Source: TMED88 sp964515335
Lineage (GTDB): Bacteria; Myxococcota_A; UBA9160; UBA4427
Length of the DNA: 64,000 bases
Assembly (NCBI GenBank): GCA_964515335.1
Contig: CAZETS010000016.1
Span: 15,628-79,627 of the forward strand
Direction: 5' to 3'
The translations under genes and the position numbers were made by a program. Below the pieces are notes generated by a model. It was not told the DNA's origin, did not search any database, and saw only the letters and a program-made list of their open reading frames with translations. Of this stretch, positions 1-7,771 are shown in pieces. How positions within the stretch are numbered: the stretch's first letter is position 1; every line of letters starts with the position of its first letter.

Positions 1-414
1 CTCGTCGCGCGAGACGACCTGCTTACCGCGCGTGTGGCCACAGCGCTTCGGCGCCAGCTGGTCTTCGATCATCGCGCACGCGAAGCCCGCCGCCGCGTAG
101 CCACGCACCGTGCGCTTCGCGTTGACCGCGTTGCCGTAGCCCGTGTCGGCGTCGCCGATGATCGGAATCGAGACCGCCTCGCAGATGTTGCGGCCCTGGT
201 CGAGCATCTCGCCGTACGAGATGAGCCCGGTGTCCGGCAGGCCGAGTCGAGCCGCCGAAACCGCGAAGCCGCTCATGAAGCTGAGCCGAAAGCCGGCGCG
301 CTCGATCAGCCGGGCCGAGAGCGCGTCGAAGCAGCACGGCATCACGAGCAGCTCGTCTGCGTCGAGCAGCGCGCGCAGCTTGGCGGCGGGGCTCGCGGCG
401 GTTCGATCTCCCAT
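1..414 (-). CDS. isocitrate lyase/PEP mutase family protein, partial
   Basis: The first 138 residues of an isocitrate lyase/phosphoenolpyruvate mutase superfamily enzyme are present; the C-terminus lies beyond the window edge. The frame shows the TIM-barrel start FDALSARLIERAGF (about 29-42), the metal-binding GDADTGYGN (88-96) and KRCGH (123-127), the loop that carries the catalytic Cys in isocitrate and 2-methylisocitrate lyases. Members cleave or rearrange C-C or C-P bonds of 2-oxo acids with Mg. The following GHTRGK resembles methylisocitrate lyase (PrpB), but oxaloacetate decarboxylase and other relatives are not excluded. GGAGGAG sits about 8 bases before the ATG, supporting the start. 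The promoter is probably shared space with the divergent asd leader. Confidence 0.85.
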   Translation of the reverse strand, partial: MGDRTAASPAAKLRALLDADELLVMPCCFDALSARLIERAGFRLSFMSGFAVSAARLGLPDTGLISYGEMLDQGRNICEAVSIPIIGDADTGYGNAVNAKRTVRGYAAAGFACAMIEDQLAPKRCGHTRGKQVVSRDE

Positions 415-487
415 GGCTCGTGCTCCTCCGGCCCGTCGTGGCGATCCAGGCGTGGCCCGAGGGTAGCGAGGGCGCCGGGGCTGCAGC

Positions 488-516
488 TTGACAGCGCAAA
501 ACAGAAGAGGAATCCT
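488..516 (+). promoter_or_regulatory. possible sigma-70 promoter of the asd leader
   Basis: A perfect TTGACA at 488-493 is followed after 17 bases by AATCCT (511-516), a poor -10. If used, transcription would start near 523, upstream of the threonine leader peptide. Only the -35 is convincing, so this is an inference. Confidence 0.35.
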
Positions 517-634
517 GCCGCCGATGCCGATCCACGCTCTCGCGCACGGGCGCTCCGCACGACCCTCCTCGGGCCGGCCGGGCCGCCTTGCGCTCCGCCG
601 TGAACGAAGCGCGGCACGCCTCTCGGTCACGACC

Positions 635-685
635 ATGTCGACGACGACCACGACCGTGACGACGACGACGGAGCTCACGCTCTAG
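635..685 (+). CDS. threonine-rich leader peptide of asd (attenuation)
   Basis: A 16-codon reading frame, MSTTTTTVTTTTELTL, in which 10 residues are threonine (codons ACG and ACC). It resembles the thrL leader of enterobacteria in composition and lies upstream of asd, whose product feeds threonine synthesis. Its stop codon (683-685) touches the 5' arm of an antiterminator that overlaps a downstream terminator. The expected role is to sense charged tRNA-Thr: ribosomes stall at the Thr codons when threonine is scarce. No clear Shine-Dalgarno precedes the ATG; an in-frame ATG at 524 would give a 53-residue leader with the same C-terminus, preceded at distance by GAGGA. Either form keeps the Thr run. 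Confidence 0.75.
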   Translation: MSTTTTTVTTTTELTL

Positions 686-736
686 TCGGAAGGCCGCGCC
701 GCCCGCCCTGCTCCACCGATCACGCGCCCTTCCGAC
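685..736 (+). promoter_or_regulatory. antiterminator of the asd threonine attenuator
   Basis: GTCGGAAGG at 685-693 is the exact reverse complement of CCTTCCGAC at 728-736 (9 bp). The second arm overlaps the 5' arm of the terminator at 725-733, so the two helices are mutually exclusive. A ribosome at the leader stop codon would cover 685-693 and favour termination, while one stalled in the Thr run would leave it free. Confidence 0.7.
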
Positions 737-760
737 CGACGGAAGGGCGTTTTCGCTTTT
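725..760 (+). terminator. rho-independent terminator/attenuator upstream of asd
   Basis: A 9-bp perfect stem, CGCCCTTCC (725-733) with GGAAGGGCG (741-749), a 7-base loop and the tract TTTTCGCTTTT. It ends 82 bases before the asd start and 40 bases after the Thr leader peptide. No other gene upstream on this strand needs it, which supports attenuation rather than simple termination. Confidence 0.8.
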
Positions 761-842
761 CGGGGCCGGGTGCGCGCCGAATCCGCTCGGGGGGTCGAGG
801 AGACCCGCCGCGCCGCATCGATCAGAATCGAGGAGAATCGAA

Positions 843-1895
843 ATGTCCCATCACAGCAATGCGCTCCGCCGCGCGGAGGCGCGAGACGAAGCCAACGGTC
901 TTTCGGTCGCCGTGGTCGGCGCCACGGGCGTGGTCGGCGAGGTGCTGCTCGACGTGCTCGAGCAACGCGCCCTGCCGGTCGACGAGCTGCGGCTGCTGGC
1001 CAGCGAGCGCTCCGCCGGTGCGATCGTCCGCTGGCAGGGCCGCGACCACCGCGTGCTGGCCGCCGCCCCCGACGCCTTCGAGGGAGTCGACCTGGTGTTC
1101 TTCGCCGCAACCGGCGAGTTGTCCCGCGAACTCGCGCCGGCGGCCGTGCGACGGGGCGCCGTCGTGATCGACAAGTCGAGCACCTGGCGGATGGATGCGG
1201 CCGTGCCGCTCGTCGTGCCCGAGATCAACGCCGAGGCTCTCGACGACCACCGCGGCATCATCGCCTGCCCGAACTGCACCACCATCGGCGTCGCGATGGC
1301 GCTCGCCCCGCTCGAGCGCGTGGCCTCCCTTCGGAAGGTGGTCGTCACCACCCTCCAGGCCGCCTCCGGGGCCGGGCGCGACGGTGTCGAGGTGCTCGAT
1401 CGCGAGCGCTCGGGAGACGACGCGCGCGGGCAGCGGCCGCTCTTCGCCGCCCCACTGCACGACAACGTCGTCCCGCTCTGCGAGGCGTTCGCCGACGACG
1501 CCTACTCGACCGAAGAGCACAAGCTGCGCGCCGAGGTGCGCAAGATCTTGTCACGCCCGAGCCTGCCCGTGAGCGTCACCTGCGTGCGCGTGCCGGTGGC
1601 CGTGGGCCACTCGGCCAGCATCCTGATCGAGAGCGAGCCGGCCCTCGAGCCGGACCGGGCCCGCCGGGCCCTCGAGGCCTTTCCGGGCATCGAGGTGATC
1701 GACGACCCCGCCAGCCTCGCCATGCCCACACCCAGGAGCGTCGCCGGCCGCGACACGATCCAGGTGGGCCGCCTGCGGGCCGAGCACGACGCTCCCGGCC
1801 TATGGCTCTGGCAGGTGGGCGACAACCTCAGGAAGGGCGCGGCCACCAACGCCGTGCAGATCGCGGAGGCGTTGATTCAGCGCAAGCTGCTCTGA
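843..1895 (+). CDS. asd: aspartate-semialdehyde dehydrogenase
   Basis: NADPH-dependent enzyme converting aspartyl phosphate to aspartate semialdehyde, the branch point to lysine, methionine and threonine. The 350-residue protein has the nucleotide-binding GATGVVG (26-32), the SSTWRMD segment (112-118) with the phosphate/substrate loop, CPNCTT with the catalytic Cys at 145, and the late RVPVAVGHS with the acid-base His. The first 18 residues are an extra, poorly conserved leader, but AGGAG lies 7 bases before the ATG at 843. The Thr leader peptide and terminator upstream imply control by threonine supply. The stop codon lies inside a 17-bp tandem repeat. Confidence 0.96.
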   Translation: MSHHSNALRRAEARDEANGLSVAVVGATGVVGEVLLDVLEQRALPVDELRLLASERSAGAIVRWQGRDHRVLAAAPDAFEGVDLVFFAATGELSRELAPAAVRRGAVVIDKSSTWRMDAAVPLVVPEINAEALDDHRGIIACPNCTTIGVAMALAPLERVASLRKVVVTTLQAASGAGRDGVEVLDRERSGDDARGQRPLFAAPLHDNVVPLCEAFADDAYSTEEHKLRAEVRKILSRPSLPVSVTCVRVPVAVGHSASILIESEPALEPDRARRALEAFPGIEVIDDPASLAMPTPRSVAGRDTIQVGRLRAEHDAPGLWLWQVGDNLRKGAATNAVQIAEALIQRKLL

Positions 1896-1948
1896 TGCGC
1901 AAGCTGCTCTGATGGGCAGGCTGCTCTGATGGGCAAGCTGCTCTGAAG
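1881..1948 (+). repeat. four tandem 17-bp repeats over the asd stop codon
   Basis: Four consecutive copies of CGCAAGCTGCTCTGATG, the last two slightly diverged (first base G, single-base changes). The first copy contains the last codons of asd and its TGA, so the array grew across the end of the gene. Copy number could vary between strains without changing the protein. Confidence 0.85.
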
Positions 1949-1989
1949 GGGGAGGGAGAGGAAGACGGAGACGGGGAACGAGCCGGCCC

Positions 1990-2259
1990 TCAGATCCCCA
2001 GGTCGCTCAGCGCATCCGCGATCTTCCCGACCAGGCTCGTCAGCTGCGGATGCGCGACCTCGAACCGCTCGAGCGCCGCCGACAGCTGCTCGCCCAACGA
2101 TCCCGCGTCGCCCTCACCGGGCTGCTCGAGCGCCTCGCGGATGTCCGCCGCGGCGCGGCGCAGCGCCTCGCGGCCCTCTTCACCGACCTCCGGCGCCTCC
2201 TCGAGGGCGGCGTGAAGCTCATCGAGGATCTCTGCGAGCGACCGAGCGGCTTCCGACAT
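1990..2259 (-). CDS. DUF4404 family protein
   Basis: An 89-residue acidic, all-helical protein matching the DUF4404 pattern: an N-terminal LAEILDELHAALEEAP, a central LRRAAADIREAL and the ending HPQLTSLVGKIADALSDLGI. The family is found widely in proteobacteria and has no established function. There is no membrane segment or signal. It is downstream of, and on the same strand as, the LLM oxidoreductase, about 70 bases away, and may be co-transcribed with it. The recognition rests on the pattern of small helices and the terminal NLGI-like ending. Confidence 0.8.
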   Translation of the reverse strand: MSEAARSLAEILDELHAALEEAPEVGEEGREALRRAAADIREALEQPGEGDAGSLGEQLSAALERFEVAHPQLTSLVGKIADALSDLGI

Positions 2260-2330
2260 CTTTCTCTACTCCGTGCGTGCGGGTTCGCGTCGTGATCTCT
2301 GCGCGCCACGTGAGCGGGCGCACCGCCTCG

Positions 2331-3248
2331 TCAGGCCGCGTCGAACAACGCGAACAACTCCTCGAAGGCCTTCATCTGATTGCCCTCCGCCGACGAGGGC
2401 ACGATGATCGGCGTCCGGATGCCCGCCTCGTACCAGGCTGCCAGGCCCTCGCGAACCGCCTCGGCCGGGCCGTACAGCGTGCAGTCCGAGAGCCAGGCGT
2501 CGCTCATCAGCGCGGGCAGGCGATCGCGCTCGCCGGCGGAAAGCGCCTTTTCGATGGCCTCCATCTCCTCGACGTACCCCGCCTCCTTCCAGTAGTTGCG
2601 GTAGTTGGGCAGCGTCACGTAGAAGGAGAGCGTGCGCCGGTTCACCGCGGCGGCAGCGGCGACGTCGTCCGAGATCACCGTGGGGATCATGCAGCCGACG
2701 AAGAAGTCGTCGCGCGAGGCCGCCGCGGCGGGCAGTGCGGCGAGGGAATCGGGCATGTGGGAGCGCGCGCCGTTCGCCCACACGATGCCGTCCCCCGCCT
2801 CGCCACCGAGCGCGACCATCTTCTTGCGTAGCGCGGCGACCACGATCGGCGGCTGCTCGCCGGTGCGGGGCGTGCCGCGCCAGGTCTCGATGAAGCGGCG
2901 CATGTCGCCGAGGGGCTTGCCGGCGGTGACGCCCATGCGCTCGAGCATCGGGGTGTGGCTCACGCCCACGCCGAAGCGGAAGCGCCCGCCCGACAGCTCG
3001 TGGATCAGCGCCGTGGCGGCCGCATAGTCGAACGGTGTGCGGGTGTAGAGGTTGGCGATCGCCGTGCCGAAGGGGATGCGCTCGGTCTCGAGCGCGAGCG
3101 CGAGGCACAGCCCCAGGTTGTCACCGACGCTCGCACAGTAGATGCCGCCGAACCCCCGGCGCTCCACCTCCTTCGCCAGCTCGAGGGCGGCCCGCCGCTT
3201 CTTGGGCACGGCCGCCACGGCGACGGCCGGCAGAGGCATCTCGACCAT
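2331..3248 (-). CDS. LLM class flavin-dependent oxidoreductase
   Basis: A luciferase-like monooxygenase family protein of 305 residues (TIM barrel using FMN or F420). Visible family features are GIYCASVGDNLGLCLALALET, TAIANLYTRTPFDYAAAT, LSGGRFRFGVGVSH and the late RTPIIVPSS; these are typical of F420/FMN enzymes of actinobacteria and deltaproteobacteria. I chose ATG 3248 because TAGGAGA lies about 11 bases upstream, whereas the longer frame adds an Arg/Pro-rich extension with no family likeness. The substrate is unknown. The DUF4404 gene follows on the same strand. Confidence 0.88.
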   Translation of the reverse strand: MVEMPLPAVAVAAVPKKRRAALELAKEVERRGFGGIYCASVGDNLGLCLALALETERIPFGTAIANLYTRTPFDYAAATALIHELSGGRFRFGVGVSHTPMLERMGVTAGKPLGDMRRFIETWRGTPRTGEQPPIVVAALRKKMVALGGEAGDGIVWANGARSHMPDSLAALPAAAASRDDFFVGCMIPTVISDDVAAAAAVNRRTLSFYVTLPNYRNYWKEAGYVEEMEAIEKALSAGERDRLPALMSDAWLSDCTLYGPAEAVREGLAAWYEAGIRTPIIVPSSAEGNQMKAFEELFALFDAA

Positions 3249-3465
3249 CGAAAGCGCTCTCCTACAAAAGGGGGCGAGCGGAGACCGGGGACGCACCCGC
3301 GTCCGCGCCCGACCGCTGCGCGGATCGGATGAGGAGGGCCAGCCTAGCAGCCCCGCCGGGGCGGCCCGGCACCGGGAGCCCGGGCGGGTCCGGTGGGGAC
3401 GACCCGCCCCGGCGACGCTCGGCGCTGCCCTCGCCCGCATCACCCCTGCCCACGGCTCGTGCAGC

Positions 3466-3484
3466 GAACCGCCCAGATCGGTTC
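3466..3484. promoter_or_regulatory. inverted repeat upstream of the amt sigma-54 promoter
   Basis: GAACCG-N7-CGGTTC is a perfect 6-bp dyad centred about 83 bases upstream of the -24 element. The distance fits an enhancer for a sigma-54 activator, for which NtrC would be the obvious candidate at an amt operon, although the sequence does not match the enteric NtrC site (GCAC...GTGC). This is inference. Confidence 0.4.
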
Positions 3485-3556
3485 CCCGTGGCCCTGGGCC
3501 TGTTCCGGCCCATGCACACTCGGGCGCGAGCGCGCACTCAGACGGGTATCGGCCCT

Positions 3557-3572
3557 TGGCACGGCCGTTGCT
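3557..3572 (+). promoter_or_regulatory. sigma-54 promoter of amt-glnK
   Basis: TGGCACG-GCCG-TTGCT matches the RpoN consensus at every conserved base, with GG at -24 (3558-3559) and GC at -12 (3570-3571) separated by the required 10 bases. Transcription would start near 3583, leaving a leader of about 135 bases before amt. Ammonium transporter operons are classic RpoN/NtrC targets. Confidence 0.85.
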
Positions 3573-3717
3573 TAATGCCCATCCAACGGACCCCGGCGAA
3601 GCCTGCCGGCGTCCGGAGATTCATGACCCGGCGCTCGCGCAATCGCGGGGATGCGCGGCACCGGGACGAGGCGCACGACGCGCACCCATCATGACCCCCG
3701 GACCCTGGAGACGATCA

Positions 3718-5103
3718 ATGATTCGGAAGCTCGCCACCCCGGCCCTGCTCGCGGCGCTCGCACTGCCGGGCGTCGCCTTCGCTGAGGACGGCGTGAGCCC
3801 CGGCCTCTTCACGGCCAACAACGTATGGATGATGCTCGCGGCCGCCCTGGTCTTCATCATGCACCTCGGCTTCGCGATGGTCGAGACCGGCCTCACGCGC
3901 GCCAAGAACTCGGTCAACATCCTCTTCAAGAACACGTTCATCATCTGCGCCGGCATCCTCACCTACTACCTCTGCGGCTTCAACCTGATGTACCCGGGCT
4001 TCGCGGAGGGCAGCACCGGCATCATCGGCTTTGCGGGCTTCGGCCTCGGCGCCGGCTTCGACGCCGCCGCTAGCACACCCGCCTACGCGGACGGCGGCTA
4101 CACGTACTGGACCGACTTCCTCTTCCAGGCGATGTTCGCCGCCACCGCTGCCACGATCGTCTCGGGCGCCGTCGCCGAGCGCATCAAGCTGACCTCGTTC
4201 ATGGTCTTCTCGGCGATCTTCGTGGCGATCGTCTACACCATCGCCGGCTCGTGGAAGTGGGGCGGCGGCTGGCTCGACGGCCTCGGTTTCTACGACTTCG
4301 CGGGCTCGACCCTGGTCCACTCGGTGGGCGGCTGGGGGGCGCTGATGGGCATCCTCTTCCTCGGCCCGCGCATGGGCAAGTACGCCAAGGACGGCCGCAT
4401 GACGCCGATTCCGGGCAGCAGCATGCCGTCCGCGACGATCGGCGTGTTCCTGCTGTGGCTCGGCTGGTTCGGGTTCAACGGCGGCTCGGTGCTGTCCGCC
4501 GACCCGGCGCTGACCTCGTTCGTGCTGGTCACCACGTGCCTGGCAGCGGCCGCGGGCGGGCTCGGCGCGATGATCGCCTACTCGTTCGTCTCGTCGAAGC
4601 CCGACCTCTCGATGGCGCTGAACGGCATCCTCGCCGGCCTGGTCGGCATCACGGCCGGTGCAGACGTCATCAACCCGATGGCGGCGATCCTGGTCGGCGG
4701 CATCGCGGGCGGGCTGGTGGTGTTCTCGGTGATCACCTTCGACAAGCTCAAGCTCGACGATCCGGTCGGCGCCACCTCGGTGCACCTCACCTGCGGGATC
4801 TGGGGCACGCTGGCGGTCGGCATCTTCTCGACGAACCCCGAGCACAGCTTCGGCATCCAGCTGCTCGGCGTCGCGGCCTACGGGGTCTTCACGGCGGCCT
4901 GCGCGGCGATGCTCTTCGGCGTCATCAAGGCCACGATGGGCCTGCGCGTCAGCGAAGAGGAGGAGCTCGAGGGCCTCGACCTCGGCGAGCACGGCATGCA
5001 CGCCTACGACGTCGCGGCCAGCACGGGTCCGTTCGAGGACGCCCACCTGCGCGGCGCCCCGGCGCCGGTGGCGACCACCCAGCTCGCCACCAACGAGGGC
5101 TGA
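3718..5103 (+). CDS. amt: ammonium transporter Amt
   Basis: A 461-residue inner-membrane ammonium channel. An N-terminal signal peptide (MIRKLATPALLAALALPGVAFA) precedes about 11 membrane helices, as in other processed Amt proteins. The pore signatures are present: MVETGLTRAKNSVNIL early, DFAGSTLVHSVGGWGAL with the first pore His, and VGATSVHLTCGIWGTLAVG with the second. The acidic C-terminal tail (EEEELEGLDLGEHG) is the expected contact for PII. ATG 3718 is preceded by GGAG; upstream in-frame sequence lacks family likeness. The neighbour glnK and the sigma-54 promoter mark nitrogen-limitation control. Confidence 0.97.
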   Translation: MIRKLATPALLAALALPGVAFAEDGVSPGLFTANNVWMMLAAALVFIMHLGFAMVETGLTRAKNSVNILFKNTFIICAGILTYYLCGFNLMYPGFAEGSTGIIGFAGFGLGAGFDAAASTPAYADGGYTYWTDFLFQAMFAATAATIVSGAVAERIKLTSFMVFSAIFVAIVYTIAGSWKWGGGWLDGLGFYDFAGSTLVHSVGGWGALMGILFLGPRMGKYAKDGRMTPIPGSSMPSATIGVFLLWLGWFGFNGGSVLSADPALTSFVLVTTCLAAAAGGLGAMIAYSFVSSKPDLSMALNGILAGLVGITAGADVINPMAAILVGGIAGGLVVFSVITFDKLKLDDPVGATSVHLTCGIWGTLAVGIFSTNPEHSFGIQLLGVAAYGVFTAACAAMLFGVIKATMGLRVSEEEELEGLDLGEHGMHAYDVAASTGPFEDAHLRGAPAPVATTQLATNEG

Positions 5104-5116
5104 GCCCGAGTCGAAC

Positions 5117-5147
5117 GGGGAGGCCCGCCACGCGGGCGGGCCTCCCC
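5117..5147 (+). terminator. strong hairpin between amt and glnK
   Basis: A perfect 13-bp stem, arms 5117-5129 and 5135-5147, around the loop ACGCG. No T-run follows, so it is more likely an intercistronic processing or stability element, or a partial attenuator setting the amt:glnK ratio, than a full terminator. Confidence 0.6.
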
Positions 5148-5202
5148 GACACTCCCACCCCGCGCACCGCGCGGCGGAACAAAGAGCAAAGAGAGTGAAG
5201 CC

Positions 5203-5550
5203 ATGAAGAAGATCGAAGCCATCATCAAGCCCTTCAAGCTCGACGAAGCGAAGGAAGCCCTGAGCGGCATCGGTATCCAGGGCCTGACGGTCAGCGAAGT
5301 GAAGGGTTTCGGGCGCCAGAAGGGGCACACCGAGCTCTACCGCGGCGCCGAGTACGTGGTCGACTTCCTGCCGAAGATCAAGCTCGAGATCGTGGTGCCG
5401 GACGATCTGGCGGAGAAGGTCGCCCTGACGCTGCAGGAGGCCTGCCAGACCGGCCGGATAGGCGACGGCAAGATCTTCGTGCTGCCGGTCGAGGACGCCG
5501 TGCGGATCCGCACCGGCGAGCGCGGTGACGAGGCGGTGAGCCTGACCTGA
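5203..5550 (+). CDS. glnK: nitrogen regulatory protein PII
   Basis: The 115-residue signal protein of the GlnB/GlnK family senses ATP/ADP and 2-oxoglutarate and binds Amt to block ammonium uptake. The T-loop GRQKGHTELYRGAEYVVDFLPK carries Tyr51, the uridylylation site. The B-loop TGRIGDGKIFV and the C-loop region RIRTGERGDEA are intact. The start MKKIEAIIKPFKL is the family's canonical N-terminus. Linkage to amt in one operon makes GlnK the likelier name than GlnB. It is separated from amt by a 13-bp hairpin. Confidence 0.97.
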   Translation: MKKIEAIIKPFKLDEAKEALSGIGIQGLTVSEVKGFGRQKGHTELYRGAEYVVDFLPKIKLEIVVPDDLAEKVALTLQEACQTGRIGDGKIFVLPVEDAVRIRTGERGDEAVSLT

Positions 5551-5572
5551 GCGACGAGGAAATTTCCCGAAC

Positions 5573-5636
5573 CGCCCTTCGCCACTCGCGCGAAGGGCGC
5601 CAGGCGGCCGGCCGGGTCTCGCACCCGGTCGGCCGC
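5573..5636 (+). terminator. two hairpins after glnK
   Basis: CGCCCTTCG (5573-5581) pairs with CGAAGGGCG (5591-5599), and a 14-bp stem with one G-U pair joins 5604-5617 to 5623-5636. Neither has a T-run. They lie between convergent genes and may block read-through from both sides. Confidence 0.5.
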
Positions 5637-5667
5637 GCGACGTTCGGCTCCGGGCGGCAACCGGGCG

Positions 5668-6642
5668 TCAGGGAACGACGACGACCTTGCCGACGGTGCG
5701 CCGCTCGGCCAGGTCGGCGAGTGCGCGGCCGACGTCGTCGAGCGCAACGGCGGCGTGGATGAGCGGCGTGATGCCGCCCGAGATGTACAGCCGCATCAGG
5801 TCGTCGAAGATGGCGCGCACGGTTTCGGGCTCCTTCTCGCCGTACACCGGCCAGTGAAGCCCGACGACTGCCACGTTCTTCAGCATGATGCGGTTGGCCC
5901 GGATCTCGGGAATACGCCCGCCCGCGAAGCCCACCACGAGCAGCCGCCCCTTCCAGGCGATGCACTCGAGCGACCGGTCGGTGGTGTCGCCGCCGACGGA
6001 GTCGTAGATGACGTCGGCGCCGCGTCCGTCGGTGGCCTCGAGGACGACCGGCACGAAGTCCTCCTCGCGATAGTCGACCACGATGTCCGCCCCGGCGTCG
6101 CGCGCGACCGCCAACTTGTCGGCGCCGCCCGCCGTGGCGATCACGCGGGCCCCGAGCGCCTTGCCGATCTGCACGGCGGCAAGGCCCACGCCCCCGGCCG
6201 CCGCGTGAACGAGCAGAGTCTCGCCCGCCTGCAGCGCGCCCCGGTCGACGAGCGCGGCGTGGGAGGTCGGGTAGACGACGGGGATGGCGGCGCCGTGATC
6301 GAACGGCATGGCGTCGGGCATGGCGTGCACGTCCGCGGCGTCGGCCACCACCTGCTCCGCGAAGGCGCCGAGATGCGTGTACGCCAGCACGCGATCGCCG
6401 ACGCCGAAGCTCGACACGCCAGCGCCCACGGCCGCGACCACGCCCGCGGCCTCGCGCCCCGGAACGAACGGAAGTGCAGGCTTCACCTGGTACTCGCCGC
6501 GCAGCATCAGCACGTCCGAGAAGTTGCAGCCGGCCGCACGAACGTCGATCAGCACCTGGCCTTCTCCAGCGACCGGCGCAGGCAGCTCGCCCACACCGAG
6601 CGCGCTCGGCTCCATCAGACGATCGACGACGGCGGCTCGCAT
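5668..6642 (-). CDS. NADPH:quinone oxidoreductase family protein (zinc-free MDR)
   Basis: A 324-residue medium-chain dehydrogenase/reductase of the quinone oxidoreductase/QorA type. The catalytic fold has AAGCNFSDVLMLRGEYQ and PGREAAGVVAAVG (zinc-binding Cys residues of alcohol dehydrogenases are absent), and the Rossmann domain has HAAAGGVGLAAVQIGKALGA. The ending RRTVGKVVVVP is typical. It should reduce quinones or enoyl compounds, possibly acyl-CoA derived, with NADPH. The start MRAAVVDRL at 6642 matches the family N-terminus. It is a single leftward gene, convergent with glnK. Confidence 0.92.
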   Translation of the reverse strand: MRAAVVDRLMEPSALGVGELPAPVAGEGQVLIDVRAAGCNFSDVLMLRGEYQVKPALPFVPGREAAGVVAAVGAGVSSFGVGDRVLAYTHLGAFAEQVVADAADVHAMPDAMPFDHGAAIPVVYPTSHAALVDRGALQAGETLLVHAAAGGVGLAAVQIGKALGARVIATAGGADKLAVARDAGADIVVDYREEDFVPVVLEATDGRGADVIYDSVGGDTTDRSLECIAWKGRLLVVGFAGGRIPEIRANRIMLKNVAVVGLHWPVYGEKEPETVRAIFDDLMRLYISGGITPLIHAAVALDDVGRALADLAERRTVGKVVVVP

Positions 6643-6777
6643 GGTTTGGGCTCGCTCACGGTGTGGCTCGGGGAGTCGAGACGAGTAGCACCGGGGGGCG
6701 GCACGTCGGATCGCCGTTAAACTCGCCGGTCTCGCCGGCGCCCGCGCGTGCCGGCCGCGGGGGGAGACGACGCCATC

Positions 6778-7770
6778 ATGGCGACACCGACTCGAGGTCG
6801 ACGGTGGGGATCGGTGCTGCTGTCCCTCGCCCTGCTCCTGACGGGCACCCTCGGCTGCGCGACCCGCGGCGGCGCGCTCGCCACCCTGGGAGAGCTGCGC
6901 GCCGACGAGACGATGCCGCTCTTCTGGCGCGTCGGGTCCGAGCGCGGGGCCACGCTGTACGTGCTGAGCTCGGTCCACATCGGGCCGCCGGGCGGCTGGG
7001 CGTACCCGCCCGCCATCGAGCGGGCCTTCGAGCGGTCGAGCGCACTGTGGGTCGAGGCCGAGCCCGAGGAGATCTCGGGCGAGCACATGCAGCTGCTGGT
7101 CGCCCGCTACGGCATGCTGCCCCTGGGCATGCGGCTGCGCGACCGGGTCTCACCCGAAACCTGGCACCTGCTGCAGCGCGAGCTGGCCCGGTCCACCCTG
7201 CCCGTCGAAGCGGCCGACCGCATGCAGCCCTGGCTCGTCAGCAACCTGCTGGTCGCCGAAGCGACGAGGCGGCTCGGGCTCTCGCCGCGCGGCGGCGTCG
7301 ACATCGGATTCGCCGAGCGGGCCGGCAAGCGCAGCGTGATGGCGCTCGAGAGCGCCGAGTACCAGCTGTCGCTGCTCGCCAGCCTGCCGGAAGACCTGCA
7401 GGAATTCACGCTGCGCGACGCGCTGGTCCGCTACGACGAGATCGAGCTCTACGTGTCCCAGCTCGTCGACACCTGGCGCGTGGGAGACGAGGCCGGGCTC
7501 GACGCGCTCTTCTTCGGCGGGTACGGCGACGAGCCGGACGTCGAGGCCTTCTACGAGGTGTTCATCTATCGGCGCAATCGCGAGATGGCCGAGCAACTCG
7601 GGGTGCTGCTCGAGGCCGAGCAGCACCGGGGCGAGGCCGTCTTCGTGGTCGTCGGCACCGGGCATCTGATCGGACCCAGGGGCATCCCGGCCCTGCTCGC
7701 CGATCGCGGCTACGAGGTGTCGCAGAGCGATCGCCACGACCTGCTCCACGGGATGCAGGACGGAGACTGA
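6778..7770 (+). CDS. TraB/GumN family lipoprotein
   Basis: A 330-residue protein with the TraB/GumN (Tiki-like) signatures TLYVLSSVHIGPPGG near residue 60 and VVGTGHLIGPRGIPALLADRGYEV near the C-terminus. These conserved His/Glu residues are proposed to bind metal in a protease-like fold. The N-terminus RRWGSVLLSLALLLTGTLGC looks like a lipoprotein signal with Cys26 as the lipidation site, although the lipobox TLGC is imperfect. GGGGAG precedes ATG 6778. The next gene starts one base after the stop, so the two are probably translated together. Confidence 0.88.
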   Translation: MATPTRGRRWGSVLLSLALLLTGTLGCATRGGALATLGELRADETMPLFWRVGSERGATLYVLSSVHIGPPGGWAYPPAIERAFERSSALWVEAEPEEISGEHMQLLVARYGMLPLGMRLRDRVSPETWHLLQRELARSTLPVEAADRMQPWLVSNLLVAEATRRLGLSPRGGVDIGFAERAGKRSVMALESAEYQLSLLASLPEDLQEFTLRDALVRYDEIELYVSQLVDTWRVGDEAGLDALFFGGYGDEPDVEAFYEVFIYRRNREMAEQLGVLLEAEQHRGEAVFVVVGTGHLIGPRGIPALLADRGYEVSQSDRHDLLHGMQDGD

Positions 7771-7771
7771 C

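Larger units (their letters stand above)
3249..3717. other. 469-base regulatory region between the LLM gene and amt
   Basis: No gene is supported here. It contains the start region of the leftward LLM gene, a dyad at 3466-3484 and a perfect sigma-54 promoter at 3557-3572 driving amt. Confidence 0.7.

Noticed and set aside
3142..3717. In-frame extension of amt upstream of 3718
   Set aside because: It covers the sigma-54 promoter and lacks conservation; the Amt signal peptide starts at 3718.
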